64,000 nt of DNA from Chitinophagales bacterium (GTDB lineage: Bacteria > Bacteroidota > Bacteroidia > Chitinophagales > Chitinophagaceae). Position numbers and translations under genes: made by a program. The notes below the pieces were generated by a model. That model ran no database searches. It saw only the letters and a program-made list of their open reading frames with translations, and had not been told where the DNA came from. The stretch lies in assembly GCA_013298665.1 (NCBI GenBank), contig JAAFIK010000003.1, positions 19,908 through 83,907 on the forward strand, in the 5' to 3' direction. This document shows positions 29,962 through 40,471 of the stretch, piece after piece. Every line of letters starts with the position of its first letter. Within the stretch, counting starts at the first letter, position 1.

Positions 29962-30978
29962 TTAAAGCCCGGCGCTCATCTTTTTCTGGCGTAAGCTGGC
30001 TAAAGATGGATCCATTTCCACCGCTTTATCGCACATCTGCTGTCCGCGGTCTACCTGTCCTTTTTTCTGGAAGCAAAGACCTGCCTGGTAGAGTGCTTTA
30101 CCATCGTTTTTGTCCATTTCCAGCAGTTTCTGGCAAAATTCGAGCGACTTGTCGTAGAATTTGCGCTGGTAATAAATCTCTGCAATGTCACGCAGGATAT
30201 CTTTATTACCCGGTTTTTTAGCATAAATATCAAGTAATATCTTTTCGCCCTTTTCAAAATCACCGGTATAAATATGACAATAGCCGATGTTTTCGTTGAA
30301 ATCACTGCTTTTAGCATAGCCATGGTCTGCTGCTCTGGTAAACATGGCCAGGGCATTTTTAAAATCGCTGAGGTTGTAGTGCTGTAAGCCCAGTTCATAC
30401 ATCCAGGTACCACGGCTGGTGTCAATGCTGATGGCTTTGGTATAGTATGGAATAGCATTTTTGTACTCTTCCATATCAAGATAGCTGCGGCCAATGGTAT
30501 ATTGTGCTTCTGCATCATTGGGGTTTTTACTCACTACCGTGAGTAAGGTCTTCACCGCATTGGCATAATCCTCCAGTTCATAATAACTGAGACCAATCAT
30601 GCGTTCTGCATCGGGACAACCGGTACATTTCCGGGCAAATGCAATGGCATTTTCGTATTGCCGGTAACTGAAATAGAGTTTGGTAAGTTCGCGTATGGCT
30701 ATGGCGTTTGTTGGCTCCAGCTCATATACTTTTGTAAAATGGGTTCTGGCCACATCTGTGCGACGCATTTCAAGGTTCGTCAGCCCGTTTTCAATATAGG
30801 CATCTACAAATTTGGGGTTAAAACGGATGGCTTTGTCAAAATGGGCAGCGGCTACGAGCCACCGCTTTGCAGTTTTCTCATCGGTACCTTTCTGGAAATA
30901 AAAACGGGCACTATCGGTTTGCGCAACTGCTGAATGCACAGCAAAAAGCAGAACAACTGAACTAAGCAGGTTCTTCAT
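29962..30978 (-). CDS. Tetratricopeptide-repeat protein, secreted
   Basis: Multiple TPR units (AEAQYTIGRSYLDMEEYKNAIPYYTKAISID), N-terminal signal peptide. Confidence 0.9.
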   Translation of the reverse strand: MKNLLSSVVLLFAVHSAVAQTDSARFYFQKGTDEKTAKRWLVAAAHFDKAIRFNPKFVDAYIENGLTNLEMRRTDVARTHFTKVYELEPTNAIAIRELTKLYFSYRQYENAIAFARKCTGCPDAERMIGLSYYELEDYANAVKTLLTVVSKNPNDAEAQYTIGRSYLDMEEYKNAIPYYTKAISIDTSRGTWMYELGLQHYNLSDFKNALAMFTRAADHGYAKSSDFNENIGYCHIYTGDFEKGEKILLDIYAKKPGNKDILRDIAEIYYQRKFYDKSLEFCQKLLEMDKNDGKALYQAGLCFQKKGQVDRGQQMCDKAVEMDPSLASLRQKKMSAGL

Positions 30979-31020
30979 TTGAATATTTTATTTGTGGTTC
31001 TGAGGCAAAAACTATTCCAA

Positions 31021-33033
31021 TCACCGGAATATTACTGCTCCTAACGCCGGAAGATGAATATTTATTTCATAAATTTTATCTTTTTTGTCCACAAGACGAC
31101 ACTCCGGTGCCGGGTTATACACATCCCCTGTACCCCAATAGCCCGTTGCATCGCTGTTAAAGATTTCCGTCCATTTGGCCTTGCCGCTTATCTGCAATTT
31201 CCAGTCGCGCCGGACAACAGGAGTCATATTCAGTACAATCAACAGATCTTCAGCCTTTTTTTTGCCTTTGCGGCGGTAGGCAATCACCGATTCACTGCGG
31301 TGATCCAGGTTTACCCACTCAAACCCGCCAGGGTCAAACTGCAACTCATGCAACGCCGGTTGATCGCGGTACAGCCCGTTGAGGTCTTTTACACAGTCCT
31401 GCAGCAGACGGTGGCAGTCGAACCGGAGCAGTTCCCAACTCAGTTCGCTCTTGTAGTTCCATTCCGTAGTCTGGCCAAATTCATTGCCCATAAAGAGGAG
31501 TTTGGCGCCCGGGTGGGTATACATATAAGTATACAGCAGGCGAAGGTTGGCAAATTTCTGCCATTCATCGCCGGGCATTTTGTACAGCATGGGACTTTTG
31601 CCATGTACCACCTCGTCGTGGCTGAGCGGCAGCATAAAGTTTTCGTCAAAATAGTACATCATGCTGAAAGAGAACTTATCCTGGTGAAACTGTCTGAAGA
31701 TCGGGTCAAATTTAAAATAGTCCAGCGTATCGTGCATCCAGCCCATCATCCATTTCATGCCAAAGCCCAGCCCGTCGCTGTTGGTGGGGCGGGAAATACC
31801 CGGCCAGTCTGTCGCTTCTTCAGCAATGGTTTGTACATCAGGGAAATCGCGGTAAATCGTTTCGTTCAGTTCTTTGATAAAGGCGATGGCTTCAATATTG
31901 CCGTTGCCTCCAAATTCGTTGGGTTCCCACTGGCCTTCCGTACGGGAATAATCCAGCCGCAGCATTGAACTTACCGCATCTACACGGATGCCATCAATGT
32001 GAAACCGGTCGAACCAGAAGCGGGCATTGCTCACCAGAAAGGATTTAACCTCGCCGCGCTTATAATTAAAAATATAGCTGTTCCAGTCCGGATGAAATCC
32101 CTTACGCATATCAGCATATTCGTAGGTATGGGTACCGTCAAACATAAAAAGGCCATGGATGTCGTAAGGGAAATGGGAGGGCACCCAGTCGAGTATGACG
32201 CCAATACCTTCCTGGTGAAAGGCATCAATCATAGCCATAAAGTCCTGCGGGGTACCAAAGCGGGAAGTCGGTGCAAAGTATCCCGTACCCTGGTAACCCC
32301 AGCTACCATCAAAAGGATGTTCCATCACCGGCATCAGTTCAATATGTGTAAATCCCATACCTTTTACATAGGGTACCAGCCGTTCGGTGATCTGTGCGTA
32401 GCTGTTCAGGCTTTCCTCATCATCTTTTACCGGACGCATCCAGCTCGCGAGGTGTACCTCGTATATGCTCCAGGGCGCCTCAAGCGCATTGTTTTTTTTA
32501 CGTCCTTTCATCCAGGCGGCATCATTCCAGGTATAATCGAGGTTCCAGCTTATGGAAGCCGTTTTTGGCCGCAGCTCCCAGAAATTGGCATAGGGGTCGC
32601 CTTTGTCCACCTCAATACCTTTATACCCTACTATATGGTATTTATAGGCTTCTCCTTTCTCCAGCTCAGGAATAAACCCTTCCCAGATGCCCGAATTGTC
32701 CTGCCGTACAAAAAGCGGGTGGAGAAATTTGTTCCAGCTATTGAAATCGCCCACAACCGATACTGCTGTGGCATTGGGTGCCCATACGGCAAAATAGTAA
32801 CCGGGGGTATCCAATACGGCAAGCGCGTGGCTGCCCAGCACTTCGTAGGCCCGGTACCAGGTACCCTGCTGAAAATTGCGGATGTCTTCATCCGTAAAAA
32901 GGGAATAATTCCAGACGGCTTTCCCGGTATCTACAAAATGAATATCCTCATAACGCTTAACCGGTGGTGCTTTCTTTTTTTCCGGCGGTACCAATTTTTG
33001 TTTTGCAGACGCGGTTTTGGTTTTCTTTTGCAT
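31021..33033 (-). CDS. glgB: 1,4-alpha-glucan branching enzyme
   Basis: FAVWAPNATAVSVVGDFNSW (CBM48), HIELMPVMEHPFDGSWGYQGTGYFAPTSRFGTPQDF, GIRVDAVSSML, LPLSHDEVVHGK. Confidence 0.96.
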   Translation of the reverse strand: MQKKTKTASAKQKLVPPEKKKAPPVKRYEDIHFVDTGKAVWNYSLFTDEDIRNFQQGTWYRAYEVLGSHALAVLDTPGYYFAVWAPNATAVSVVGDFNSWNKFLHPLFVRQDNSGIWEGFIPELEKGEAYKYHIVGYKGIEVDKGDPYANFWELRPKTASISWNLDYTWNDAAWMKGRKKNNALEAPWSIYEVHLASWMRPVKDDEESLNSYAQITERLVPYVKGMGFTHIELMPVMEHPFDGSWGYQGTGYFAPTSRFGTPQDFMAMIDAFHQEGIGVILDWVPSHFPYDIHGLFMFDGTHTYEYADMRKGFHPDWNSYIFNYKRGEVKSFLVSNARFWFDRFHIDGIRVDAVSSMLRLDYSRTEGQWEPNEFGGNGNIEAIAFIKELNETIYRDFPDVQTIAEEATDWPGISRPTNSDGLGFGMKWMMGWMHDTLDYFKFDPIFRQFHQDKFSFSMMYYFDENFMLPLSHDEVVHGKSPMLYKMPGDEWQKFANLRLLYTYMYTHPGAKLLFMGNEFGQTTEWNYKSELSWELLRFDCHRLLQDCVKDLNGLYRDQPALHELQFDPGGFEWVNLDHRSESVIAYRRKGKKKAEDLLIVLNMTPVVRRDWKLQISGKAKWTEIFNSDATGYWGTGDVYNPAPECRLVDKKDKIYEINIHLPALGAVIFR

Positions 33034-33168
33034 GTATAATCCGGTTAAAAGGAAGTGGTTTGATGAATTGCTGAAATTAACAATATTTTAAGTAGTATTT
33101 CAGGCACTATTCAAAAATACTCTATACTTTTAACTAAATCTTTAGTTTAGTACTCAAAACTGATTGGC

Positions 33169-35964
33169 ATGAAAAAACTGGCTGCTTTATGCATAGGCCT
33201 ATTTGTAGTTAGCTTTTCTGTGGTGGCGCAAAAGAGCATTGTTAAAGGGCTGATAGCAGATACCACCAACCGTAAAAGTGTATCCAATGCAGTAGTAACG
33301 CTGCTCATCCCGAAAGATTCTGTATTTTACCGCTTTACCCGTTCGGATGCGAACGGGAATTTTGTTTTTAACAATATTGAACCGGGTAAATACATCCTGA
33401 TGGTTACGCAACCCCTCTTTGCAGACTATGTGGATGATATTGACATCAAAGCAGGGGTAACAGATATGAAGTCTATTGCTGTTACGCCAAAAAGCAAGCT
33501 GCTCCAGGAGGTAATTGTACGCAGCGGGGGTGCCATCAAGATCAAAGGGGATACCGTGTCGTACACAGCAGACAGTTTTAAGGTGAGTGCCAATGCCAAT
33601 GTAGAAGAACTGCTGAAAAAACTGCCGGGCATTCAGGTGGATAAAAATGGCCAGATCAAAGCGATGGGTGAGAAAGTGGAAAAAGTACTGGTGGATGGGG
33701 AGGAGTTTTTTGGGGATGATCCGGGTATGGCGGTTAAAAACCTTCGTGCTGATGCGGTAAAAGAGGTGCAGGTATTTGACAAGAAAAGTGACCAGGCCGA
33801 ATTTACGGGTATTGATGATGGTAAAACCCAGAAAACGATCAACCTGAAACTGAAGGAAGACAAGAAGCACGGCTATTTTGGAAAAGTTGACCTGTCGGGT
33901 GGCTTGCAGGATAAAATTGACGATCGTTATAATAATAATATTATGCTCAACGCCTTCAGGGGTAAGCGCAAGATGGCTGCTTATTTCCTGCAGGGCAATA
34001 CCGGGCAGGATGGGCTGAACTGGCAGGACCAGCAGAAGTTTGGCGGAGAAGATGAGAATGTAACTTATGGACTTGATGAAGAAGGCGGTGGTATGTTTAT
34101 GACCATGAGCCGTGGGGGAGACGAGGATCCTTATATTGATACCCGGAACGGTTTCTTCGAAAACCAGAATCTGGGTGGGCAGTACTCCAATAAGTGGAAT
34201 GATAAAAAGACCCTGAATTTCTCTCCCAAGTTTAACCGTCAGCAATACTCCAATACCAGAAATACACTTTCACAACTGCAGTTTGGCGATTCATTGTACA
34301 ATACAAACTCCAATGAAAATACTTATGCGAACAAACGCAATTTCAAAAACAGCGCCAGCTACGAAATCAAGATTGATTCTGCCAATACGTTGAAAATAAC
34401 GGCAAAGGCTAATTTTTATGAAAATGAGAGTGTGGTATCGCGCCAGTCGGAAAACCGCGGAAAGAGTGGTGTGCTGAGCAATTCGAGCAGCCAGGTAACC
34501 ACTGCCAATTCGGATAAAGCCAGTTTCGGAACAACGTTACTTTTCAAACACAAGTTCAAAAAGGCAAGGCGTACATTTTCGCTCAACGCTGATTTTAACC
34601 TGATGAACAGCAGCACCCTCAGCTTTTTGCGGGCCAATAACGTGATCAATACAGGAGGGGGTAATTTTGTGGGCGAAAATATTGATCAGAAAAAGGACGT
34701 GGAAAACCGGAATGCCAGGATATCAACCAAGGCTGTTTATACCGAACCATTGAGCAAAAAGTTTTCGCTGGAACTGAATTATGAATTTGCTTTTACCAAA
34801 GGGAAAAATGACAATGCCACACTTACGCAAACCATACCGGGTAGTGGTAAATACGACCTGATCGTGGATTCCCTGACCAATAATTTTGACCAGCAGATCT
34901 CCACGAACAAAACAGGGTTTAAGATCAGTTATAAGAATAAAAAGATCAAATACTCCTTTGGTGCAGCCGCAGGGTTTACACATTTCGATCTGCGCGACAT
35001 CACTTTCAATAAAGACTATGTACGCAATTTTATTAACCTGTTCCCATTGGCTACATTCAACTACAGCTATAAATCTAACCACAACCTCTCTGTAACCTAT
35101 AATGGCCGTACAATACAGCCCTCCATGAACCAGTTGCAGCAATTGCGGAACAATAACAATACGCTGAGCATATATATCGGTAACCCATTGCTGAAGCAAT
35201 CGTTTACACATGATGTGGGGATCAACCACAGTTCCTACAACTTCCTGAAAGAAATGTGGACGTATCAGTCGGTGAATGTATCTTCCACATCAAACGCCAT
35301 TACCAATAGCCAGAATATCGACCCTACATCAGGTAAAACGGTTACACAGCCGGTGAATACGGATGGTAATTACTCGGTGTCAAGCTGGATGGGGATGGGT
35401 AAGAACCTGAAGAAAATAAAAACGAATCTTAACATCAACGCAAGCCTGTTTTACCAGAAATACAATGATATTGTCAATGGCATCACCAACAAAACCAGCA
35501 ACCTTGGTGCTTCCATCGGGTTCTCACTCAGCAAATCTAAAGACAAGGTATATGAAGTTTCCCTCCGCGACGATTTCGGGTATAACATCAACCGCTCATC
35601 TGTGTCCAGCCGGCAAACAGTAAAGTACAATACGAATAGTATTTATGCAGATGCATCAGTTTATTTCCATAAAGTATGGAAACTGAGTACAGAGATCCAG
35701 CAGAACTACCGCCAGCGTACCCAGGATTTTGACCGCAATGTAAACAATACGCTCTGGAATGCCCGTTTTGAACGTACATTCAAAAAAGATGAATTTACCC
35801 TGTATTGCACAATCCGCGATATCCTGAAACAAAACATCGGTATCGACCGCAACCTCAGTGGTAATGGCTTTACCGAAGAGCGCAACGACCGTTTGCAGCA
35901 ATACTGGATGCTTGGTTTCCGCTGGGATTTTAAAAATAAAAGCAAGGCTACGGCAAAAAAATAA
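33169..35964 (+). CDS. TonB-dependent-receptor-like outer membrane protein, copy A
   Basis: Signal peptide; CarboxypepD_reg-like domain; plug (LLKKLPGIQVDKNGQIKAMGEKVEKVLVDGEEFFGDDP); barrel. Confidence 0.9.
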   Translation: MKKLAALCIGLFVVSFSVVAQKSIVKGLIADTTNRKSVSNAVVTLLIPKDSVFYRFTRSDANGNFVFNNIEPGKYILMVTQPLFADYVDDIDIKAGVTDMKSIAVTPKSKLLQEVIVRSGGAIKIKGDTVSYTADSFKVSANANVEELLKKLPGIQVDKNGQIKAMGEKVEKVLVDGEEFFGDDPGMAVKNLRADAVKEVQVFDKKSDQAEFTGIDDGKTQKTINLKLKEDKKHGYFGKVDLSGGLQDKIDDRYNNNIMLNAFRGKRKMAAYFLQGNTGQDGLNWQDQQKFGGEDENVTYGLDEEGGGMFMTMSRGGDEDPYIDTRNGFFENQNLGGQYSNKWNDKKTLNFSPKFNRQQYSNTRNTLSQLQFGDSLYNTNSNENTYANKRNFKNSASYEIKIDSANTLKITAKANFYENESVVSRQSENRGKSGVLSNSSSQVTTANSDKASFGTTLLFKHKFKKARRTFSLNADFNLMNSSTLSFLRANNVINTGGGNFVGENIDQKKDVENRNARISTKAVYTEPLSKKFSLELNYEFAFTKGKNDNATLTQTIPGSGKYDLIVDSLTNNFDQQISTNKTGFKISYKNKKIKYSFGAAAGFTHFDLRDITFNKDYVRNFINLFPLATFNYSYKSNHNLSVTYNGRTIQPSMNQLQQLRNNNNTLSIYIGNPLLKQSFTHDVGINHSSYNFLKEMWTYQSVNVSSTSNAITNSQNIDPTSGKTVTQPVNTDGNYSVSSWMGMGKNLKKIKTNLNINASLFYQKYNDIVNGITNKTSNLGASIGFSLSKSKDKVYEVSLRDDFGYNINRSSVSSRQTVKYNTNSIYADASVYFHKVWKLSTEIQQNYRQRTQDFDRNVNNTLWNARFERTFKKDEFTLYCTIRDILKQNIGIDRNLSGNGFTEERNDRLQQYWMLGFRWDFKNKSKATAKK

Positions 35965-35977
35965 TCAATACAGAAAC

Positions 35978-36739
35978 ATGAAGCAGATAACCCTATTTGT
36001 CATCGGTTTTGCAGCGGCGGTAAGTTTACACGCGCAGCAGTTTATCAGTAAAGGGAATGTTGAGTTTGAAGTAAAGACCAATATGAAAAAGGTATGGGGT
36101 GGGGATAACCCCTGGTCAGAAATGTTACAGGATCAGTTACCTCCGTTTAAAACGGCTTATTATCACTTTACTTTTGCAGCGGGTAAGAGCTTGTACAAGT
36201 TTCATCATTTTGATGACGCTTCATTGAAAATACCGGAGTTTATGCGTAAAGACGATGAGGAGGGGAGTTGGTTTACCGACCAGCAGAAGGGTGAAATGAC
36301 CATCGTCAAGAATATTTTTGGTAGTGTGTTCAGCATTAAAGACAGCCTGAAAGCTGTAGAGTGGCGATTCTCCAACGAAAGCCGGGTGATTGCCGGGTTC
36401 AACTGCCGGAAAGCGATTGGTAAGATTTACGACAGTGTATATGTATTTGCCTTTTACACAGATGAGATTACGATATCAGGCGGCCCCTGCAGTATTACCG
36501 GTTTGCCGGGGATGATACTTGGAATGACAATCCCGCGCTTATACACTTCCTGGATTGCTACCAAGCTGAATATTGAGGGCATTGACGAAGCCAAAATCAT
36601 TTCTCCCGCCGTTAAAAAGCCTTATACCATCAAAGAATACCGCAAGACGCTGATCGATAAAAGTAAGGATTGGGGCGGGGATGGTGATGAAAGCAGCAAA
36701 AAATGGATTGAGCAATTTTTATGGTCGGCCATGCTTTAG
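35978..36739 (+). CDS. GLPGLI family protein, copy A
   Basis: ITGLPGMILGMTIPR; signal peptide MKQITLFVIGFAAAVSLHAQ. Confidence 0.9.
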   Translation: MKQITLFVIGFAAAVSLHAQQFISKGNVEFEVKTNMKKVWGGDNPWSEMLQDQLPPFKTAYYHFTFAAGKSLYKFHHFDDASLKIPEFMRKDDEEGSWFTDQQKGEMTIVKNIFGSVFSIKDSLKAVEWRFSNESRVIAGFNCRKAIGKIYDSVYVFAFYTDEITISGGPCSITGLPGMILGMTIPRLYTSWIATKLNIEGIDEAKIISPAVKKPYTIKEYRKTLIDKSKDWGGDGDESSKKWIEQFLWSAML

Positions 36740-36801
36740 TTATTGCCGGATGTTGTTATCCCGAAACGCACTATTCCCGTACCATATCAACCAGAACCAG
36801 G

Positions 36802-39582
36802 ATGAAAAAATTTCTTTCAGGGATTATTCTTTTGTTGCTGATGTCTGTTGCCCACGCACAAACGGGTAGTATAAAAGGCGTGGTATCGGATACCACCAAT
36901 AAGAAGCCGGTACCCTTTGCCGTGATTGCCCTGCTTACGCCGAAAGACTCTCTGCTGTATGCCTTTACCCGCTCGGACAGGGATGGTTCCTTTCTGCTGC
37001 CTGCTGTAGCTCCGGGAAAATACATTGTACAGATTACCCAATCGAGTTTTGCAGATTATGTTGATGAAGTTGATATGGGTAAGGAAGCCCTCGATCTGAA
37101 AACCATTGCCATTACCCCCAAGTCTAAACTGCTGCAGGAAGTGATTATCAAAAGTGGTAACCCCATCAAGATTAAAGGCGATACGATTGTCTATACCGCA
37201 GATAGTTTTAAGGTAGGGCCCAATGCTAATGTAGAAGCCCTGCTGAAGAAATTGCCGGGTATTCAGGTGGATAAGAACGGGCAGATCAAAGCGATGGGAG
37301 AAGTGGTGAGTAAAGTGCTGGTGGATGGGGAGGAGTTCTTTGGCGATGACCCGGGTATAGCCATAAAGAACCTGCGCGCAGACGCGGTCAGGGAGGTACA
37401 GGTATATGATAAGAAAAGCGATCAGGCAGAGTTTACGGGTATTGATGATGGACAAAAAAGTAAAACCATTAACCTGAAGTTAAAAGACGACAGGAAGAAA
37501 GGTTATTTTGGAAAATTAGAATTGGCTGGCGGGCTGCAGCGTGAAACAGGTAGTCGTTATAATAGTGCGGCTATGATTAATGCTTTCAGGGGGAAACGCA
37601 AATTCGCGGCTTATTTTATTAGTGGTAATACCGGAAAGGATGGCCTCGACTGGCAGGATGAACAGAACTATGCCGGCCAGGGAGATCAGTATTCGGTATC
37701 GCTTGATGAAGCGAGCGGAAACCTGAACTATGCGTGGAATGGCGGGGATGATGGGGATGTATATGTGAATACGGATGAGGGATTTGCCAGAAACTGGAAC
37801 GGGGGACTGCACTACAGCAATAAACTTAATGATAATAACAACATCAATGCGGGCCTGAAGTTTAATAAACTCAATTACCGCAGGGGTTCGGCCGGTTTCT
37901 CTCAAACCTTTCTGCCGGATACCAGTTTTTCGGAAAACAATGTTGAAAACAACTTTCTGCAAAAGCAGCAGTATAAATTCAATGTTACCTACGACCTTAA
38001 GCTGGACTCAATGAACAGCATCAGGGTTACGGGCAATGTGTCGGCATTACGTTCGGAAACGGATAATATCAATTATTCGGATGCGGTGAATAAGGGCGGT
38101 GGGCTCGTTAATACAAGTGATAAATTTATTACCAACACCACAGACAAACTGAACCTGAACACCAACATATTGTGGAAGCACAAGTTTAAGAAGCCCAAAC
38201 GTACCCTGTCTGTTACGGCAGAAATACGGTATGGCGGGGTTGACGGGCGTGGTTACCTCCAGGCATTGAACCAGTTTTACGACAATGGCAGTTTTATCCG
38301 CAAAGATTCGATCGACCAGTATAAAACCACCATTACTGCCAATACCACCATTAATACGCGTCTGTCTTATACAGAGCCACTGGCTAAAGATATTTTCGGC
38401 GAGATCAATTACGGGGTGAATGCAGCGATTGGCGATAATGACCGGACAAATTTCGGAAAAACAACACTGGGTAAGTATGAAGACCGGATTGATTCGCTGA
38501 GCAATACCTTCCGCCAGAACATCATCACGCACCGCGGTGGGGTAAATCTTCGTTACATCAAAAAGAAATACAATTTTTCTGTAGGCATGGGGCTTGCTTC
38601 CACCGCTTTTGCGCTGCACGACATCAGCCGGAGCCGCGATTATCATTATAATTTCCTCAACCTTTTTCCTTCTGCCAGCTTCAACTATACCATGAAAAAC
38701 AACAGGAGTATGCGGTTTAATTATAATGGCTCTACCCGGCAACCTTCGTTGAGCCAGTTGCAACCCTTGCGCGAAAACAACAACCCGCTCAACCTTTATA
38801 TTGGTAATCCTAACCTTAAGCAAACTTTCCGGCATGGCTTCAATATGGGCTACAACGGCTACAGTATGATGAAGCAACGCGGGGTATATGCGAATGCCAG
38901 TTTTTCCTTTGCACAAAATGCCATCACCAACTCAATTACGCTCGACAATCTGGGTCGCAGGATAACCACACCGGTAAATGCTGACGGCATATACAACGGG
39001 AATCTATACATGAGTTTTAACCGGAAGATCAAATCGCTGGATATGCACATGAATTTCGGACCTAATATCAATTTTGGCCGTAATGTCGATTTTATCAACG
39101 GACTGAAAAATAAAAGTACCCGTCTCTCTGCAGGAATGAACCTTGGCTTCAGTAAATCCAGGGATGATGTGTATGACGTTTCCTGGTATGTATCGTTAAA
39201 CCAGACACGCAACCGCTCTTCACTTAATAATACACCCGTCAGTTTTTTTTCGATGGAACATAATGTTGATGCGTCTTACTACATCAATAAAAACCTCATC
39301 ATTGGCAGTGAAGCTGAGTTCAACTACCGGCAGCAGACATCTGCTTTTGATCGTAATAATAATAATATTGTGTGGAATGCATTCCTGAGTAAGTTTATGG
39401 TTAAGAAAACACTGGTACTCAAACTCAGTGTGGAAGACATCCTCAACCAGAATAACGTGATCAACCGGGTGGTTACGAGTAACTACCTGAGTGAAACCAA
39501 TACCCAACGGCTCAAGCGGTATTGGCTGCTCACACTGATCTGGAATTTTAGTAAAAATGCCAGGGCACCGGGCAGCGATTAA
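36802..39582 (+). CDS. TonB-dependent-receptor-like outer membrane protein, copy B
   Basis: Close paralog of copy A (LLKKLPGIQVDKNGQIKAMGEVVSKVLVDGEEFFGDDPG). Confidence 0.9.
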   Translation: MKKFLSGIILLLLMSVAHAQTGSIKGVVSDTTNKKPVPFAVIALLTPKDSLLYAFTRSDRDGSFLLPAVAPGKYIVQITQSSFADYVDEVDMGKEALDLKTIAITPKSKLLQEVIIKSGNPIKIKGDTIVYTADSFKVGPNANVEALLKKLPGIQVDKNGQIKAMGEVVSKVLVDGEEFFGDDPGIAIKNLRADAVREVQVYDKKSDQAEFTGIDDGQKSKTINLKLKDDRKKGYFGKLELAGGLQRETGSRYNSAAMINAFRGKRKFAAYFISGNTGKDGLDWQDEQNYAGQGDQYSVSLDEASGNLNYAWNGGDDGDVYVNTDEGFARNWNGGLHYSNKLNDNNNINAGLKFNKLNYRRGSAGFSQTFLPDTSFSENNVENNFLQKQQYKFNVTYDLKLDSMNSIRVTGNVSALRSETDNINYSDAVNKGGGLVNTSDKFITNTTDKLNLNTNILWKHKFKKPKRTLSVTAEIRYGGVDGRGYLQALNQFYDNGSFIRKDSIDQYKTTITANTTINTRLSYTEPLAKDIFGEINYGVNAAIGDNDRTNFGKTTLGKYEDRIDSLSNTFRQNIITHRGGVNLRYIKKKYNFSVGMGLASTAFALHDISRSRDYHYNFLNLFPSASFNYTMKNNRSMRFNYNGSTRQPSLSQLQPLRENNNPLNLYIGNPNLKQTFRHGFNMGYNGYSMMKQRGVYANASFSFAQNAITNSITLDNLGRRITTPVNADGIYNGNLYMSFNRKIKSLDMHMNFGPNINFGRNVDFINGLKNKSTRLSAGMNLGFSKSRDDVYDVSWYVSLNQTRNRSSLNNTPVSFFSMEHNVDASYYINKNLIIGSEAEFNYRQQTSAFDRNNNNIVWNAFLSKFMVKKTLVLKLSVEDILNQNNVINRVVTSNYLSETNTQRLKRYWLLTLIWNFSKNARAPGSD

Positions 39583-39631
39583 ATACTGCTCAGCTTATAA
39601 ACCGATTGTTCAACTGTTTAAAGTTATACTG

Positions 39632-40369
39632 ATGACTAAATACTTTTGTCTGCTCATTACCCTGTTCCTCTTCACGAAAACCCGTGGACAGGAAATGGTT
39701 ACCCGGGCAAAAATTGAATTTGAAGTGCGGACAAATATCCAGAAAACCATGGGCGATGATTCCTGGCGGGAGAAGATAAAGGAAGCGCTGCCGCAGTTTT
39801 CAACGAAGTATTTCAACTTTATCTTCAACGGCAACCAGAGCATTTACCACTACACGCGGTCGGACGATAAGGTGAAGATACCCTCCTGGATCAATAACAG
39901 CGATGAGGAAGAAACTACCTGGTATCATGATTATGCCGGTGGTAAATCGGTTGTGCTGCGCAGTATCTCGGGCGAAAAATACTTGATGGTTGACAGTCTG
40001 CGTAAAATGGAATGGAAAATCACAAATGAAAGCCGGGAGATTGCAGGTTTCTCCTGCCGTAAAGCCGTGAGCCGCTTGTTCGACAGTGTATATGTATTTG
40101 CATTTTACACCGATGATATTATGATCAGCGGCGGGCCCATGAGTTTATGCGGGTTGCCGGGGATGATCCTCGGTGTTACCATTCCGCGTATGTTTACTTC
40201 TTATATTGCCACTTCTGTACAGGTGGTTGGCGTGGATGAAAAGAAAATTGTAGCCCCGGCAAAAGGTAAGGCAAAAACCAATGCTGAAATACGCAGTATG
40301 ATTACTGATATTACCAAAAACTGGGACAAAAAATACCGCGATAAATTTATATGGGGGATATTTTTGTAG
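39632..40369 (+). CDS. GLPGLI family protein, copy B
   Basis: LCGLPGMILGVTIPRMFTS; paralog of copy A. Confidence 0.9.
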   Translation: MTKYFCLLITLFLFTKTRGQEMVTRAKIEFEVRTNIQKTMGDDSWREKIKEALPQFSTKYFNFIFNGNQSIYHYTRSDDKVKIPSWINNSDEEETTWYHDYAGGKSVVLRSISGEKYLMVDSLRKMEWKITNESREIAGFSCRKAVSRLFDSVYVFAFYTDDIMISGGPMSLCGLPGMILGVTIPRMFTSYIATSVQVVGVDEKKIVAPAKGKAKTNAEIRSMITDITKNWDKKYRDKFIWGIFL

Positions 40370-40471
40370 GGGAAGACAAAGAACTTAGTACCCGATAGTA
40401 TTAATCTTACTTCTCATCCTTTGTATCTGCAATCTTGTATCCCCTGGCTTGTATATCATTTCACTGACCGG

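Noticed and set aside
31054-33039. Two long plus-strand ORFs (304 and 346 aa)
   Set aside because: Antisense shadows of glgB, which is clearly the real gene
33199-34245. 348-aa minus-strand ORF
   Set aside because: Antisense to the TonB-receptor-like OMP; no recognisable motifs
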